From Desulfotomaculum sp. (GTDB lineage: Bacteria > Bacillota > Desulfotomaculia > Desulfotomaculales > Nap2-2B): a stretch of 64,000 bases of DNA. Made by a program: the position numbers and the translations under genes. This document shows, one piece after another, positions 33,645-42,679 of this stretch (position 1 is the stretch's first letter; each line of letters begins with the position of its first letter). The notes beneath the pieces were generated by a model, which saw only the letters and a list, made by a program, of their open reading frames with translations, searched no databases and was not told the DNA's origin. The stretch spans positions 35,096-99,095 of the forward strand of contig DMZI01000068.1 of the NCBI GenBank assembly GCA_003485325.1, read 5' to 3'.

Positions 33645-34058
33645 ATGAAGGATCTGCCTTTTGAACAAATGGCGGGCAGAACTTTAAAAATAGGCGCCTT
33701 TTTGCTGATTCCCTGTGTTATGATTTTAATTATAGATTATGCCTCAACTGTAGCTTGGGGGCTGATTATAGGAATCGGAACAGGGATGTGGAATACTTAC
33801 TTTCTTGTTAGAAGATCCAAGATTGCAGATCCAAAGGATGCATTTTTTAAGCATAAGCTGCAGCAGAGTTTAATGTCTGGGATTGCTCTTCGTCTCTTTA
33901 CTACAATTGCCATGCTTTATTTGGCGGCGAAAATATCAATGGTAACTGCAATCGCCGCAGCGTCAGGAATATTTGCAATATGGGGGATATTTACAGCTAT
34001 TGCAGCGGGTGTTCTGTTTAAAGAAGCAAAGACCGGTTATAAGACTTCCAAATTATAA
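33645..34058 (+). CDS. atpI: ATP synthase subunit I
   Basis: The 137-residue membrane protein has four predicted helices (about 15-33, 35-50, 75-95 and 100-125), as in the AtpI family that helps assemble the c-ring. ATG 33645 follows GAGAGGGG. Unlike many operons, it is separated from atpB by a strong terminator and a new promoter. Confidence 0.8.
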   Translation: MKDLPFEQMAGRTLKIGAFLLIPCVMILIIDYASTVAWGLIIGIGTGMWNTYFLVRRSKIADPKDAFFKHKLQQSLMSGIALRLFTTIAMLYLAAKISMVTAIAAASGIFAIWGIFTAIAAGVLFKEAKTGYKTSKL

Positions 34059-34084
34059 GACTTTGTTTTGCAAAGTCTTTTTTT
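34057..34084 (+). terminator. Rho-independent terminator after atpI
   Basis: AAGACTTTG and CAAAGTCTT are perfect nine-base arms around TTTTG, followed by a T-run to 34084. The left arm begins within the atpI stop codon. Confidence 0.85.
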
Positions 34085-34094
34085 GAATTAAGAT

Positions 34095-34124
34095 TTGTAA
34101 ATATTTAATAGCTGTTTATATAAT
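34095..34124 (+). promoter_or_regulatory. Candidate promoter of the main atp operon
   Basis: TTGTAA at 34095-34100 and TATAAT at 34119-34124 are 18 bases apart, in an AT-rich leader between the terminator and atpB. Confidence 0.5.
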
Positions 34125-34172
34125 TAAATTATAAAATTTTATATATAAAGTTTACAGTAAAGGGGGTGATTC

Positions 34173-34919
34173 TTGTCGATGGACCTGCATGAGGTTGAGG
34201 AGAGTTTAAATTTTTGGCATTTTCCCCACACAGGCGCATGGCATTTAGGAACAGTTGGCAATTTCCCAATTGATCTTAATCCGAAAACATTGATTGTTAC
34301 ATGGCTTACAATGATTTTGGTTGCGGCTTTTGCAATTGTGGCAACGCGCAATATGTCCATGAAAAGGCCAAACTCGGCGCAGACTGCTTTTGAAATGGTT
34401 TATAATTTTGTCGGCGGTATTGTAAAAGAACAGATCACTGACCCGATAAAAGCAGCGGCGTTTCTGAGCATTCCCGTAACGTTTTTCATATTTATTTTGT
34501 TTTCTAACATATTAGGGCTGATACCCACACTTACTTCGCCAACAGCCGATCTGAATACAACTGTTGGTTTGGCGCTAACTACCTTTTTGCTGTTTGAGTT
34601 TATGGGTATTTACTACAAGCGTGGAAAGCATTTTAAGCATTACCTGGAACCATTTGTATTTTTTCTTCCAATTAATATCATCGAGGATCTATCAAAACCG
34701 ATTACGCTGTCCTTCCGTCTTTACGGAAACATTTATGCCGGTGAAGTTTTACTTCTTGTAATCCTTGGGCTTATGCCGCCAGTTTTAAATTTTTGCGGTG
34801 GATTTGTCATTCCGGTGGTTTGGCTGGCATACAGCATTTTCGTAGGCTGTATTCAGGCGTTTGTATTTACTATTTTGAGTACGGTTTATGTGTCTCAGAA
34901 GATTAGTGATACACATTAA
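34173..34919 (+). CDS. atpB: ATP synthase F0 subunit a
   Basis: Subunit a forms the ion half-channels beside the c-ring. The 248-residue protein has five to six hydrophobic segments. The essential arginine lies in LSFRLYGNIYAGE near 180-192. TTG 34173 and ATG 34179 are both possible behind AGGGGGTGAT; the difference is two residues. Confidence 0.94.
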   Translation: MSMDLHEVEESLNFWHFPHTGAWHLGTVGNFPIDLNPKTLIVTWLTMILVAAFAIVATRNMSMKRPNSAQTAFEMVYNFVGGIVKEQITDPIKAAAFLSIPVTFFIFILFSNILGLIPTLTSPTADLNTTVGLALTTFLLFEFMGIYYKRGKHFKHYLEPFVFFLPINIIEDLSKPITLSFRLYGNIYAGEVLLLVILGLMPPVLNFCGGFVIPVVWLAYSIFVGCIQAFVFTILSTVYVSQKISDTH

Positions 34920-34960
34920 ATTGAATAAGAATTCAGGTTCAGCAGAAAGGAGGGAGAGGA

Positions 34961-35194
34961 ATGGAAGTAGGAGCTGGTGCTGCTCTTGGTACTGCCCTGG
35001 CAGTAGGATTAGGCGCATTAGGCGCTGGGTTGGGTGATGGTCTGGCCACATATAGTGCTGTACAAGGTATTTCACGTCAACCAGAGGCCAGAGGTGCAAT
35101 TTTTTCCACTATGTTAATTGGTATTGGTCTGATTGAAGCTATTCCTATTATTGGTGTGGTTATCGCCTTCATGCTTTTTGGTAAAGTTGCCTAA
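34961..35194 (+). CDS. atpE: ATP synthase F0 subunit c
   Basis: The 77-residue hairpin protein forms the rotor ring. The ion-binding carboxylate is Glu59 in GIGLIEAIPI, and the loop SRQPEA (38-43) contacts gamma/epsilon. The sodium signature (Gln in helix 1, Ser-Thr after the Glu) is missing: after Glu59 come Ala-Ile, and helix 1 has Asp26 (GLGDGL) instead of Gln. This favours protons over sodium. Confidence 0.95.
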   Translation: MEVGAGAALGTALAVGLGALGAGLGDGLATYSAVQGISRQPEARGAIFSTMLIGIGLIEAIPIIGVVIAFMLFGKVA

Positions 35195-35203
35195 TACTCA
35201 AAT

Positions 35204-35264
35204 CTAACATGGGAACGGCATAGCGGGTGTGGTTTAATAACCGCTATCGCCTTCCACTTGTTAG
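35204..35264 (+). promoter_or_regulatory. Long imperfect hairpin between atpE and atpF
   Basis: CTAACA (35204-35209) pairs with TGTTAG (35259-35264), and the inner ATAGCGG pairs with CCGCTAT, giving a stem of about 20 pairs with small bulges. No T-run follows, so it is more likely an mRNA processing or stability element that lets c-subunit expression exceed the rest. Confidence 0.6.
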
Positions 35265-35299
35265 AGTGCTCTCTTAAGAAAGCAAAGGGGGGAGAATTT

Positions 35300-35788
35300 T
35301 TGCTCGAATTTAACGCTACCCTAATAGCTCAGATGTTTAACTTTGTAATCTTGCTTATATTTCTAAGATTTGTTGCCTATAAGCCTATAGCCAAACTTCT
35401 TAAGGACCGCCAGGACTTTATTGCTAATAATGTCGCAACAGCAGAAGAGGAGAGGAAACAAGCCCAGGAGCTGCGCGAGCAGTATCTGGCAGATATGCAA
35501 AAGGCCCGTGAAGAAGCGCAGGCTATAATCGCTCAAGCCGCAAAGGTTGGCGAGATACAGGCTCAGGAAATAATTGCTGCAGCAAAGGAAGAGTCTAATA
35601 GGGTAAAAGATAATGCATTAAAGGAAATAGAGCGCGAGAAGGAGAAAGCCGTTCGTGAGTTAAGGGATCAGGTTACGGTGCTTTCCGTTGCGGTAGCCGG
35701 AAAAATCATCGGGCAGACTATTACACCTGAAATACAGCATGACATGGTACAACAGTTCATCAGGGAGGCAGGGGATCTGCCGTGTTAG
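35300..35788 (+). CDS. atpF: ATP synthase F0 subunit b
   Basis: Subunit b is the peripheral stalk that anchors F1. From TTG 35300 it has 162 residues: one N-terminal membrane helix (about 7-25) and a long charged coiled coil rich in Glu, Lys and Ala. AAAGGGGGGAG precedes TTG 35300; an earlier TTG at 35258 is in frame but lies in the intercistronic hairpin. It overlaps atpH by seven bases. Confidence 0.93.
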   Translation: MLEFNATLIAQMFNFVILLIFLRFVAYKPIAKLLKDRQDFIANNVATAEEERKQAQELREQYLADMQKAREEAQAIIAQAAKVGEIQAQEIIAAAKEESNRVKDNALKEIEREKEKAVRELRDQVTVLSVAVAGKIIGQTITPEIQHDMVQQFIREAGDLPC

Positions 35789-36324
35789 AAGGGGCTGTTG
35801 GTTCCAGGTATGCCGGCGCTCTGTTTGAAATTGCGGAGCGGGATGGCATTATAGACAAGCTGGAACAGGAACTGGATATCATTCGGGATATAGTTACGGG
35901 TTCACGTGATTTGCAAAAAGTTATGTATTACTCACAGGTTAATCCCGATGAAAAAAAAGATATTCTGAAAGGCATCTTTAAAGATCAAATTTCCGGCTTA
36001 ACATTTAATTTTTTATTTCTCTTAATAGATCGGCAGAGAGAGTCCTTTTTGGATAGCATAATATCAACGTTTAAAGAACTGGCCTATAAAGCCCGCAATA
36101 CTGAGCAGGTTCAGGTCACAAGCGCAGTTAAGCTGAATGAAAATGAAAAGGCGGAGCTTGAAAAGTCTCTTGGAAAACTCACCGGGAAAAAAGTCCAGTC
36201 CAGCTATAGTGTGGATCCACTTCTTATCGGCGGAGTGATGGTGAGAATAGGTGACAGGATAATAGATGGAAGCGTCCGCAACAAGTTATCTAGTTTAAGA
36301 GAATTCTTAAGACAAACCAGCTAA
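35782..36324 (+). CDS. atpH: ATP synthase F1 subunit delta
   Basis: Delta joins the peripheral stalk to the top of F1. The 180-residue protein has the SRYAGALFEIAE start, the C-terminal GGVMVRIGDRIIDGS motif, and helical middle regions. GTG 35782 lies within the end of atpF, so translation is coupled. Confidence 0.94.
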   Translation: MLEGAVGSRYAGALFEIAERDGIIDKLEQELDIIRDIVTGSRDLQKVMYYSQVNPDEKKDILKGIFKDQISGLTFNFLFLLIDRQRESFLDSIISTFKELAYKARNTEQVQVTSAVKLNENEKAELEKSLGKLTGKKVQSSYSVDPLLIGGVMVRIGDRIIDGSVRNKLSSLREFLRQTS

Positions 36325-36348
36325 AAGGGATTGAGGTGAAAAGAGCAA

Positions 36349-37869
36349 ATGAACTTGCGACCGGAAGAGATCAGTTCGATCATTCGGCAGCAGATAGAAA
36401 ATTATGAAGCCAAGATTGAAATGCAGGATGTTGGCATGGTCATCCAGGTTGGTGACGGAATAGCCCGTGTTTATGGAATAGAGAACTGTATGTCGATGGA
36501 GTTAATCGAGTTCCCTGCACCCCAGGAGGGCGCCGAGCCAACGTTAGGAATGGCTTTAAACTTGGAAGAAGACAATGTAGGTTGCGTGCTTTTAGGCGCA
36601 TATACCCATATCAAGGAAGGAGATATGGTTAAAAGGACCGGCAGGATTGCTTCCGTTCCGGTAGGAGACGCATTGATCGGACGTGTTGTTAACCCGTTGG
36701 GGCGTCCGCTGGACGGCAAGGGTCCCGTAACCAGTGATAAGTTTCGGCCAATCGAACGTATTGCCCCTGGTGTTATGACCCGCCGGAGTGTTAACCAGCC
36801 CATTCAGACCGGCCTGAAAGCCATTGACTCGATGATTCCTATTGGCCGCGGCCAGCGTGAATTAATTCTTGGCGACCGCCAAACGGGAAAAACGGCTATC
36901 TGTGTTGACACAATAATTAACCAGAAGGGCAAGGATGTTATTTGCATTTATATTGCAATCGGACAGAAAGCCTCTACTGTGGCAGGTATTATCCAGACTT
37001 TAACCGACCACGGCGCGATGGATTTCACTATCGTGGTTTCAGCCACTGCGTCTGATCCTGCCCCTCTTCTTTATATTGCGCCATATGCAGGGGTTGCCAT
37101 GGGCGAGGAGTTCCTGGATCAAGGACGCCATGTCCTGGTTGTTTACGATGATCTGTCCAAACAGGCGGTTGCCTACCGCGAACTTTCATTGCTTCTGCGC
37201 CGTCCGCCTGGCCGTGAAGCATATCCTGGCGACGTGTTTAATCTGCATTCACGCCTGCTGGAAAGAGCCTGTAAGTTAAACGACAGTTTAGGCGGCGGTT
37301 CCATTACAGCGCTGCCGATTATTGAAACACAGGCAGGCGACGTTTCAGCATATATTCCTACAAACGTGATTTCGATTACAGACGGCCAGATTTATCTTGA
37401 GCCGGACCTGTTTTATGCCGGTGTGCGGCCGGCCGTTAACGTTGGTCTGTCGGTATCAAGAGTAGGTGGTTCTGCACAGACCAAGGCTATGAAACAGGTT
37501 GCCGGACGTCTGCGTATTGAATTGGCCCAGTACCGTGAGTTGGCTGCGTTCGCTCAGTTTGGTTCCGACCTGGACAAGGCCACTCAGGCCCGTCTGGTTC
37601 GCGGCGAGCGGATGGTTGAGCTGCTTAAACAAAACGTATATGTGCCTATGCCGGTTGAAGAGCAGGTAATGGTTATATACGCTGGTATTAACGGCTACCT
37701 TGACGATCTTCCGATAGAAAAAGTGTTGCCTTTCGAAGCCGGATTTTTAAAATTTGCGAGGTCAACAAAGCCTGAGATAGGCGATGCAATTTCTAAGACG
37801 GGACAGTTAGGCGGCGACCTGGAAAATAAGTTAAAGTCATGCATCGAAGAGTTCAAAAAAACCTTTTAA
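36349..37869 (+). CDS. atpA: ATP synthase F1 subunit alpha
   Basis: Alpha is the regulatory nucleotide-binding subunit of F1. It has 506 residues, the standard length, with P-loop GDRQTGKT at 175-182 and the alpha signature PAVNVGLSVSRVGGSAQ. ATG 36349 follows GAGGTGAAAAG. Confidence 0.98.
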   Translation: MNLRPEEISSIIRQQIENYEAKIEMQDVGMVIQVGDGIARVYGIENCMSMELIEFPAPQEGAEPTLGMALNLEEDNVGCVLLGAYTHIKEGDMVKRTGRIASVPVGDALIGRVVNPLGRPLDGKGPVTSDKFRPIERIAPGVMTRRSVNQPIQTGLKAIDSMIPIGRGQRELILGDRQTGKTAICVDTIINQKGKDVICIYIAIGQKASTVAGIIQTLTDHGAMDFTIVVSATASDPAPLLYIAPYAGVAMGEEFLDQGRHVLVVYDDLSKQAVAYRELSLLLRRPPGREAYPGDVFNLHSRLLERACKLNDSLGGGSITALPIIETQAGDVSAYIPTNVISITDGQIYLEPDLFYAGVRPAVNVGLSVSRVGGSAQTKAMKQVAGRLRIELAQYRELAAFAQFGSDLDKATQARLVRGERMVELLKQNVYVPMPVEEQVMVIYAGINGYLDDLPIEKVLPFEAGFLKFARSTKPEIGDAISKTGQLGGDLENKLKSCIEEFKKTF

Positions 37870-37916
37870 TACAGTTGAACAACTAGCTTAAAAGGCCAAG
37901 GTGGTGAAATATATAG

Positions 37917-38765
37917 ATGCCTAGCTTGCGGGATTTACGGCGGCGGATAAAAAGTATCAATAGTACCCAGAAAATAACAAAGGCGATGAAAGCTGTATCC
38001 GCGGCCAAAATGCGCAGGGCACAGGATCAAGTCATAGCTGCCCGCCCCTATTCAAGGCGTATAAAAGATGTTTTAGGCAGAATTTCTACTTACGCAAAGG
38101 GTGTCAATCTCCCCTTGCTTGAAGAAAGGGAACCTAAAAATGTAGCCTTTATAATGATTACGGCCGACAGGGGGCTTTGCGGAGGATTCAACAGCAACCT
38201 GATCCGGAAAACAGTGGAACAGGTCCGCAGTTATCCAAATGTTAATATGATCTGTGTGGGACGTAAAGGACGGGACTTTTTCCGGCGCCGGGGATATAAC
38301 ATTGTCGGGCAGTATATCGGCCTGGGGGAAACCATAAGATTTACCCAGGCACAGGAAATTGCCCGATTCGTAATCGATAAGTATATTTCCGGCGAGTTTG
38401 ACGTTATCTACATGGTGTTCAGTGAATTTGTCAATGTTCTGGTTCAGCGTCCCACTGTGATCAGGCTTTTACCTATTGAACCCCCTGAGGAAGTCGCTAA
38501 AGGGATTGCAGACTACATTTTTGAGCCCTCAGCCGAAGGAGTGCTGGCGGATTTGTTGCCGCTTTACGTGGAAAATACTGTTTATTACGGCTTACTGGAG
38601 TCCAAGGCCGGTGAGCAAAGCGCCCGCATGACAGCTATGGATGCGGCGACCAAAAATGCAGGAGAAATGATTGATAGGCTGACATTAGCCATGAACCGGG
38701 CCCGTCAAGCCGCTATAACCAAGGAAATAACAGAAATTGTCGGCGGGGCGGCAGCCCTTGAATAA
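37917..38765 (+). CDS. atpG: ATP synthase F1 subunit gamma
   Basis: Gamma is the central rotor shaft. The 282-residue protein has the conserved N-terminal IKSINSTQKITKAMKAVSAA and C-terminal EITEIVGGAAALE helices, and ITADRGLCGGFN in the middle. ATG 37917 follows AAGGTGGTGA. Confidence 0.97.
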   Translation: MPSLRDLRRRIKSINSTQKITKAMKAVSAAKMRRAQDQVIAARPYSRRIKDVLGRISTYAKGVNLPLLEEREPKNVAFIMITADRGLCGGFNSNLIRKTVEQVRSYPNVNMICVGRKGRDFFRRRGYNIVGQYIGLGETIRFTQAQEIARFVIDKYISGEFDVIYMVFSEFVNVLVQRPTVIRLLPIEPPEEVAKGIADYIFEPSAEGVLADLLPLYVENTVYYGLLESKAGEQSARMTAMDAATKNAGEMIDRLTLAMNRARQAAITKEITEIVGGAAALE

Positions 38766-38797
38766 AACCACGAGGAAAGGGGAGAGACCAAAAGGAC

Positions 38798-40198
38798 ATG
38801 AACGTTGGTGAAATAGCACAGGTTATTGGTGTAGTAGTTGATATACGTTTCCCGCCCGGCCAGGTGCCTACGATTTACAACGCTCTTAAAGTTGAGCGGG
38901 AGCAGGGGGAACTAATCCTTGAAGTAGCGCAGCATCTGGGTAACAACTGTGTTCGGACCGTGGCCATGTCAAGTACCGATGGCTTGGTCCGGGGTATGAA
39001 AGTTATCGACACCGGCAAACCTATTACCGTGCCGGCAGGTCGTCCTGTTTTAGGACGCCTGGTCGATGTACTCGGTAAACCAATTGATGGTAAAGGTGAA
39101 ATTAAAAGCGATGTTTATTACCCAATCCACCGTCCCGCCCCGGCGGTTGCCGATCAGGTAACACGGGCGGAAACGCTGGAAACAGGCTTGAAGGTTATTG
39201 ATTTATTAGTACCGTTCTTAAAGGGCGGTAAAATCGGCATGTTCGGCGGCGCCGGCGTCGGCAAGACAGTCGTCGTTATGGAGTTAATCAATAATATCGC
39301 CAAGCAGCACGGCGGCGTTTCGGTGTTTGCGGGCGTAGGTGAACGTACCCGTGAAGGAAACGATCTGTACAATGAAATGACGGAATCAGGAGTTCTGGAT
39401 AAAATCACCATGGTGTTCGGACAGATGAACGAACCCCCGGGAGCGCGTTTAAGAGTTGGACTGACCGGATTGTGTCTTGCCGAATACTTCCGTGATGAAG
39501 AGGGAACGGACACACTGTTATTTATTGATAACATTTTCCGTTTTACCCAGGCAGGTTCTGAGGTTTCCGCCCTGCTGGGCAGGATGCCTTCCGCAGTAGG
39601 ATACCAGCCTACCCTGGCTACAGAAATGGGCAACTTACAGGAGCGCATTACATCAACCACAAAGGGTTCCATTACATCGGTACAGGCCATTTATGTGCCG
39701 GCCGACGATCTAACTGACCCTGCTCCGGCCACGACATTTGCTCATTTGGACGCTACAGTCGTGCTTTCACGTGCGATTGCCGAGTTAGGGCTGTATCCGG
39801 CAGTGGACCCGCTGGATTCAACATCACGTATTCTTGATCCGCATGTTGTCGGTGAGGAGCATTACGATGTCGCCCGCAGACTACAAAAGGTACTTCAACG
39901 ATACAAGGAGCTTCAGGATATCATCGCAATCCTTGGAATGGAAGAATTATCAGACGATGATAAACTTATTGTAGCAAGGGCCAGAAAACTTCAGCGTTAT
40001 CTTTCTCAGCCCTTCCATGTTGCGGAAGCTTTCACGGGTATGCCGGGTGTATTTGTGCCTGTTAAAGAAACTGTTAGAGGATTTAAAGAAATTCTCGACG
40101 GCAAGCACGATGATTTGCCTGAAGAGGCATTTTTCATGGTCGGCGTAATTGAAGATGCGGTTGCAAAAGGGAAGCGTCTGTTAGAAGGAAGTGCATAA
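38798..40198 (+). CDS. atpD: ATP synthase F1 subunit beta
   Basis: Beta is the catalytic subunit. It has 466 residues, with Walker A GGAGVGKT at 150-157, the catalytic Glu in GVGERTREGNDL, and the DELSEED-loop variant MEELSDDDK near the end. Its last codons overlap the atpC ribosome site. Confidence 0.98.
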   Translation: MNVGEIAQVIGVVVDIRFPPGQVPTIYNALKVEREQGELILEVAQHLGNNCVRTVAMSSTDGLVRGMKVIDTGKPITVPAGRPVLGRLVDVLGKPIDGKGEIKSDVYYPIHRPAPAVADQVTRAETLETGLKVIDLLVPFLKGGKIGMFGGAGVGKTVVVMELINNIAKQHGGVSVFAGVGERTREGNDLYNEMTESGVLDKITMVFGQMNEPPGARLRVGLTGLCLAEYFRDEEGTDTLLFIDNIFRFTQAGSEVSALLGRMPSAVGYQPTLATEMGNLQERITSTTKGSITSVQAIYVPADDLTDPAPATTFAHLDATVVLSRAIAELGLYPAVDPLDSTSRILDPHVVGEEHYDVARRLQKVLQRYKELQDIIAILGMEELSDDDKLIVARARKLQRYLSQPFHVAEAFTGMPGVFVPVKETVRGFKEILDGKHDDLPEEAFFMVGVIEDAVAKGKRLLEGSA

Positions 40199-40199
40199 T

Positions 40200-40607
40200 A
40201 TGGCTGGAAAAACACAACGCCTGGAAGTTGTTACTCCTGAACGCAAAGTGTACAGTGAGGATGTTGAATTTGTAGTTGTACCAGGTTCAGAAGGTGAAAT
40301 GGGCTTTCTGCCAGGACACACACCTTTGGCCAGTAGCTTGAAAATTGGGGCTATCAGAGTTACCAAAGAAGCCGGCGCCAAACCTTTACGGATTGCCATT
40401 ACCGGAGGATTTGTCGAGGTAATGGATAGCCGTGTGACAATTCTTACCAATGCCGCCGAACGGGAAGATGAGATTGACAGAAAACGAGCGGAGGCTGCCA
40501 AGGAAAGAGCTGAGCAGCGTCTTGCGGCAAAAATGCCGGATTTAGACGTGATGAGAGCTGAGCTGGCTTTAAAACGAGCTCTGAACAGGCTAAAATTATT
40601 CGAGTAA
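40200..40607 (+). CDS. atpC: ATP synthase F1 subunit epsilon
   Basis: Epsilon couples and inhibits the rotor. From ATG 40200 it has 135 residues: a beta-sandwich (LEVVTPERKVYSEDVE, GFLPGHTPL) and a two-helix C-terminal domain (REDEIDRKRAEAAKERAEQR). GTG 40191 is in frame, but AAGGAAGTG serves the ATG. It is the last gene of the operon. Confidence 0.96.
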   Translation: MAGKTQRLEVVTPERKVYSEDVEFVVVPGSEGEMGFLPGHTPLASSLKIGAIRVTKEAGAKPLRIAITGGFVEVMDSRVTILTNAAEREDEIDRKRAEAAKERAEQRLAAKMPDLDVMRAELALKRALNRLKLFE

Positions 40608-40631
40608 AAACAGTTTAACCTAAATTTATAA

Positions 40632-40673
40632 AAATAAGCCTTGATGCTGTATTCATCATGGCTTATTTTTTTC
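40632..40673 (+). terminator. Rho-independent terminator of the atp operon
   Basis: AAATAAGCC and GGCTTATTT arms, with inner TGATG and CATCA pairs, are followed by TTTTTTT. It lies 24 bases after atpC. Confidence 0.85.
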
Positions 40674-40720
40674 TAAATAGGGCATGTATATAGTGTATAT
40701 AAAACATATATAACAATATA

Positions 40721-40729
40721 TGGTATAAT
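40721..40729 (+). promoter_or_regulatory. Extended -10 element before spoIID
   Basis: TGGTATAAT matches an extended sigma-A -10. The surrounding AT-rich GTATAT and CATATATA strings could instead be a sigma-E promoter, expected for spoIID; neither is clear-cut. Confidence 0.35.
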
Positions 40730-40753
40730 GATGTAATATATTTTTGAGGAGGT

Positions 40754-41743
40754 GTGAGCATCAGAAGGTTTTTAATTGGAATATTTCTATTGATAATTGC
40801 TTTGTTTTTAGGAGTACCGTATTTAGCAAACCTATTTTCCCCTGTGCAAATGAAAAAGCAGCAAACCTTAGTCAAGCTGTATATCCATGATCAGAATAAG
40901 ATTGTCAATATCACAATTGACGATTACGTACTGGGTGTGGTGGCTGCTGAGATGCCGGCAAGTTTTCCGCTGGAGGCTTTAAAAGCACAGGCTGTAGTTG
41001 CCAGGACTTATATACTAAAGCGTTTAAATTCAGGTGGACTTCTTAACCCCAATCATCCCGGCGCAGATATTTGTGATGATCATAAGCACGGGCAGGCATG
41101 GATTTCAAGGGAGGAAATGAAAAAGCGTTGGGGTTCTTTAAGCTATTATTATTACTACAATAAAATTGCTCAGGCTGTGAAGGATACAAGGGGGCTTATC
41201 ATAGTCTACAAGGGGAACCTTATTGATCCGGTTTATCATTCTTCATGCGGAGGCAAAGGAACAGAAGATGCGGAAGAAGTCTGGCATTTTGGGGAACCAT
41301 ATCTGGTTGGGGTTTCCTGCCCCTATTGTTCTGATTCCAGTCCTGTGCAAAGCTCATTTTTGCCTGTTGCAAGAGTAAATTCGCTTTTAGGGTTAAACAA
41401 AGGCTGTCTTTCGGCAACAGGTAAACTTGGTATGAATACAAGATCATCTATCCCGGTAATGGAAGTAGTAAAATATACTCCTTCCGGCCGTCCCAAAGAA
41501 ATAAAAATTGGCCATAAGATATTTTCAGCTATAATGGTTAGAGATCTGCTAAACCTTCGTTCTGCTGATTTTACAATGGATTTAAAAAACGGGGAGGTGG
41601 AAGTGACCACCCGCGGGTATGGTCATGCAGTAGGAATGTGTCAATATGGAGCAAAAGGTTTTGCAGAACACGGATATAACTTTAACAAAATAATAAAGCA
41701 CTATTATAAAGGCGTTGATGTTGCCAAACTGCCGGACAGGTAG
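40754..41743 (+). CDS. spoIID: Stage II sporulation protein D
   Basis: SpoIID is the peptidoglycan lytic transglycosylase of the engulfment machinery in the mother-cell membrane. The 329-residue protein has one N-terminal membrane anchor (about 5-25), the SpoIID domain with DDYVLGVVAAEMP and the catalytic region AAEMPASFPLEALKAQAVVA, and the typical end GYGHAVGMCQYGAKG. The annotated GTG 40754 lies only one base after AGGAGG, which is tight; an ATC at 40760 is better spaced but not a standard start. Confidence 0.93.
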   Translation: MSIRRFLIGIFLLIIALFLGVPYLANLFSPVQMKKQQTLVKLYIHDQNKIVNITIDDYVLGVVAAEMPASFPLEALKAQAVVARTYILKRLNSGGLLNPNHPGADICDDHKHGQAWISREEMKKRWGSLSYYYYYNKIAQAVKDTRGLIIVYKGNLIDPVYHSSCGGKGTEDAEEVWHFGEPYLVGVSCPYCSDSSPVQSSFLPVARVNSLLGLNKGCLSATGKLGMNTRSSIPVMEVVKYTPSGRPKEIKIGHKIFSAIMVRDLLNLRSADFTMDLKNGEVEVTTRGYGHAVGMCQYGAKGFAEHGYNFNKIIKHYYKGVDVAKLPDR

Positions 41744-41780
41744 GAAAAATCATTTTAATCTGGATATTTCTAAACCTACA

Positions 41781-41810
41781 GGGTATTTCCACATTTTCAG
41801 CGCATATAAT
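41781..41810 (+). promoter_or_regulatory. Sigma-E-like promoter for spoIIID
   Basis: GGGTATTT (41781-41788) and CATATAAT (41803-41810), 14 bases apart, resemble the sigma-E consensus (GKMATATT, CATACAMT). spoIIID of B. subtilis is sigma-E dependent, so the match is where it should be. Confidence 0.5.
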
Positions 41811-41844
41811 TTTTTAGTAGCTTTTTGCTGGGAAGGTGGGGGCT

Positions 41845-42096
41845 ATGCAGGAGTATATCCAGAAAAGAGTGCTGGAAATCTGTGCTTATATACTTGAGAC
41901 AAAGGCAACCGTACGCCAGGCGGCGTCTGCGTTTCAGGTTAGTAAGAGCACCGTCCATAAGGATATGACAGAAAGGCTTTCTTCGTTAGATAAGTCTCTT
42001 GCCCGCAGGGTAAGGCTAATCCTTGAACATAACAAAGCCGAGAGGCATTTGCGGGGTGGGGAAGCTACCCGTAAAAAATATAAAGAAACAGTTTAA
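41845..42096 (+). CDS. spoIIID: Sporulation transcription factor SpoIIID
   Basis: SpoIIID is the mother-cell regulator that adjusts the sigma-E and sigma-K regulons. The 83-residue protein is a helix-turn-helix with TVRQAASAFQVSKSTVHKD at about 24-42 and a basic C-terminal helix. ATG 41845 follows GGAAGGTGGGGG. The pair spoIID-spoIIID is common in Clostridia. Confidence 0.95.
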   Translation: MQEYIQKRVLEICAYILETKATVRQAASAFQVSKSTVHKDMTERLSSLDKSLARRVRLILEHNKAERHLRGGEATRKKYKETV

Positions 42097-42132
42097 GTTC
42101 TTTTATTAATCGGGCAGCCAAACATCAAGGCC

Positions 42133-42162
42133 GTATATTTAACTCGCTCCAGGGCTATATTA
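42133..42162 (+). promoter_or_regulatory. Possible forespore sigma promoter for ytfJ/gerW
   Basis: GTATA (42133-42137) and CTATATTA (42155-42162) are 17 bases apart and loosely fit sigma-F/G elements. ytfJ of B. subtilis is expressed in the forespore. The match is weak. Confidence 0.3.
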
Positions 42163-42195
42163 TGCTTAAATTCTATCGTCAGGGAGTGAGTAAAT

Positions 42196-42654
42196 TTGTC
42201 TGAGCAGCACCCTATAGAAGGTTTAATGAAGACTGCTATGGAGAGCATTAAAGAAATGATTGACGTAAACACTATAGTAGGAGATCCTGTAGAAACTCCA
42301 GACGGAACAATAATCATCCCTATTTCAAGGGTAACCTTTGGTTTTGGCGCTGGCGGCGGTGAATTTGAACATGATGTGCAGGAAGAAAGGGTTGAAGATC
42401 AAAAACCTTTTTTCGGCGGCGGCAGCGGCGCCGGTGTTTCAGTGCAGCCAGTTGGGTTTTTGGTAGTTGGACACGGCAATATTAGATTGCTGCCGGTGGA
42501 AAATAACGTAATTCTCGACAGGCTTATCGATCTTGCGCCTCAGGTCTTAGAGCAGATACAGTCAATTTTAGGCGAAAAAGTACAGCAGGCGAAGAAGGGT
42601 AATTCATCAACTCGATATCAGGAAACAGTTATTAATACAACACCGCCTTTGTAA
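42196..42654 (+). CDS. ytfJ: GerW/YtfJ family sporulation protein
   Basis: The 152-residue protein matches YtfJ (GerW), a forespore protein needed for normal germination with some nutrients. It shows MKTAMESIKEMIDVNTIVGD, the family core VTFGFGAGGGEF, and a Gly-rich FFGGGSGAGVSVQP stretch. TTG 42196 follows AGGGAGTGAG. There is no signal peptide. Confidence 0.9.
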   Translation: MSEQHPIEGLMKTAMESIKEMIDVNTIVGDPVETPDGTIIIPISRVTFGFGAGGGEFEHDVQEERVEDQKPFFGGGSGAGVSVQPVGFLVVGHGNIRLLPVENNVILDRLIDLAPQVLEQIQSILGEKVQQAKKGNSSTRYQETVINTTPPL

Positions 42655-42679
42655 ATCAAAGGTGATTCCTCCTTTCAAA

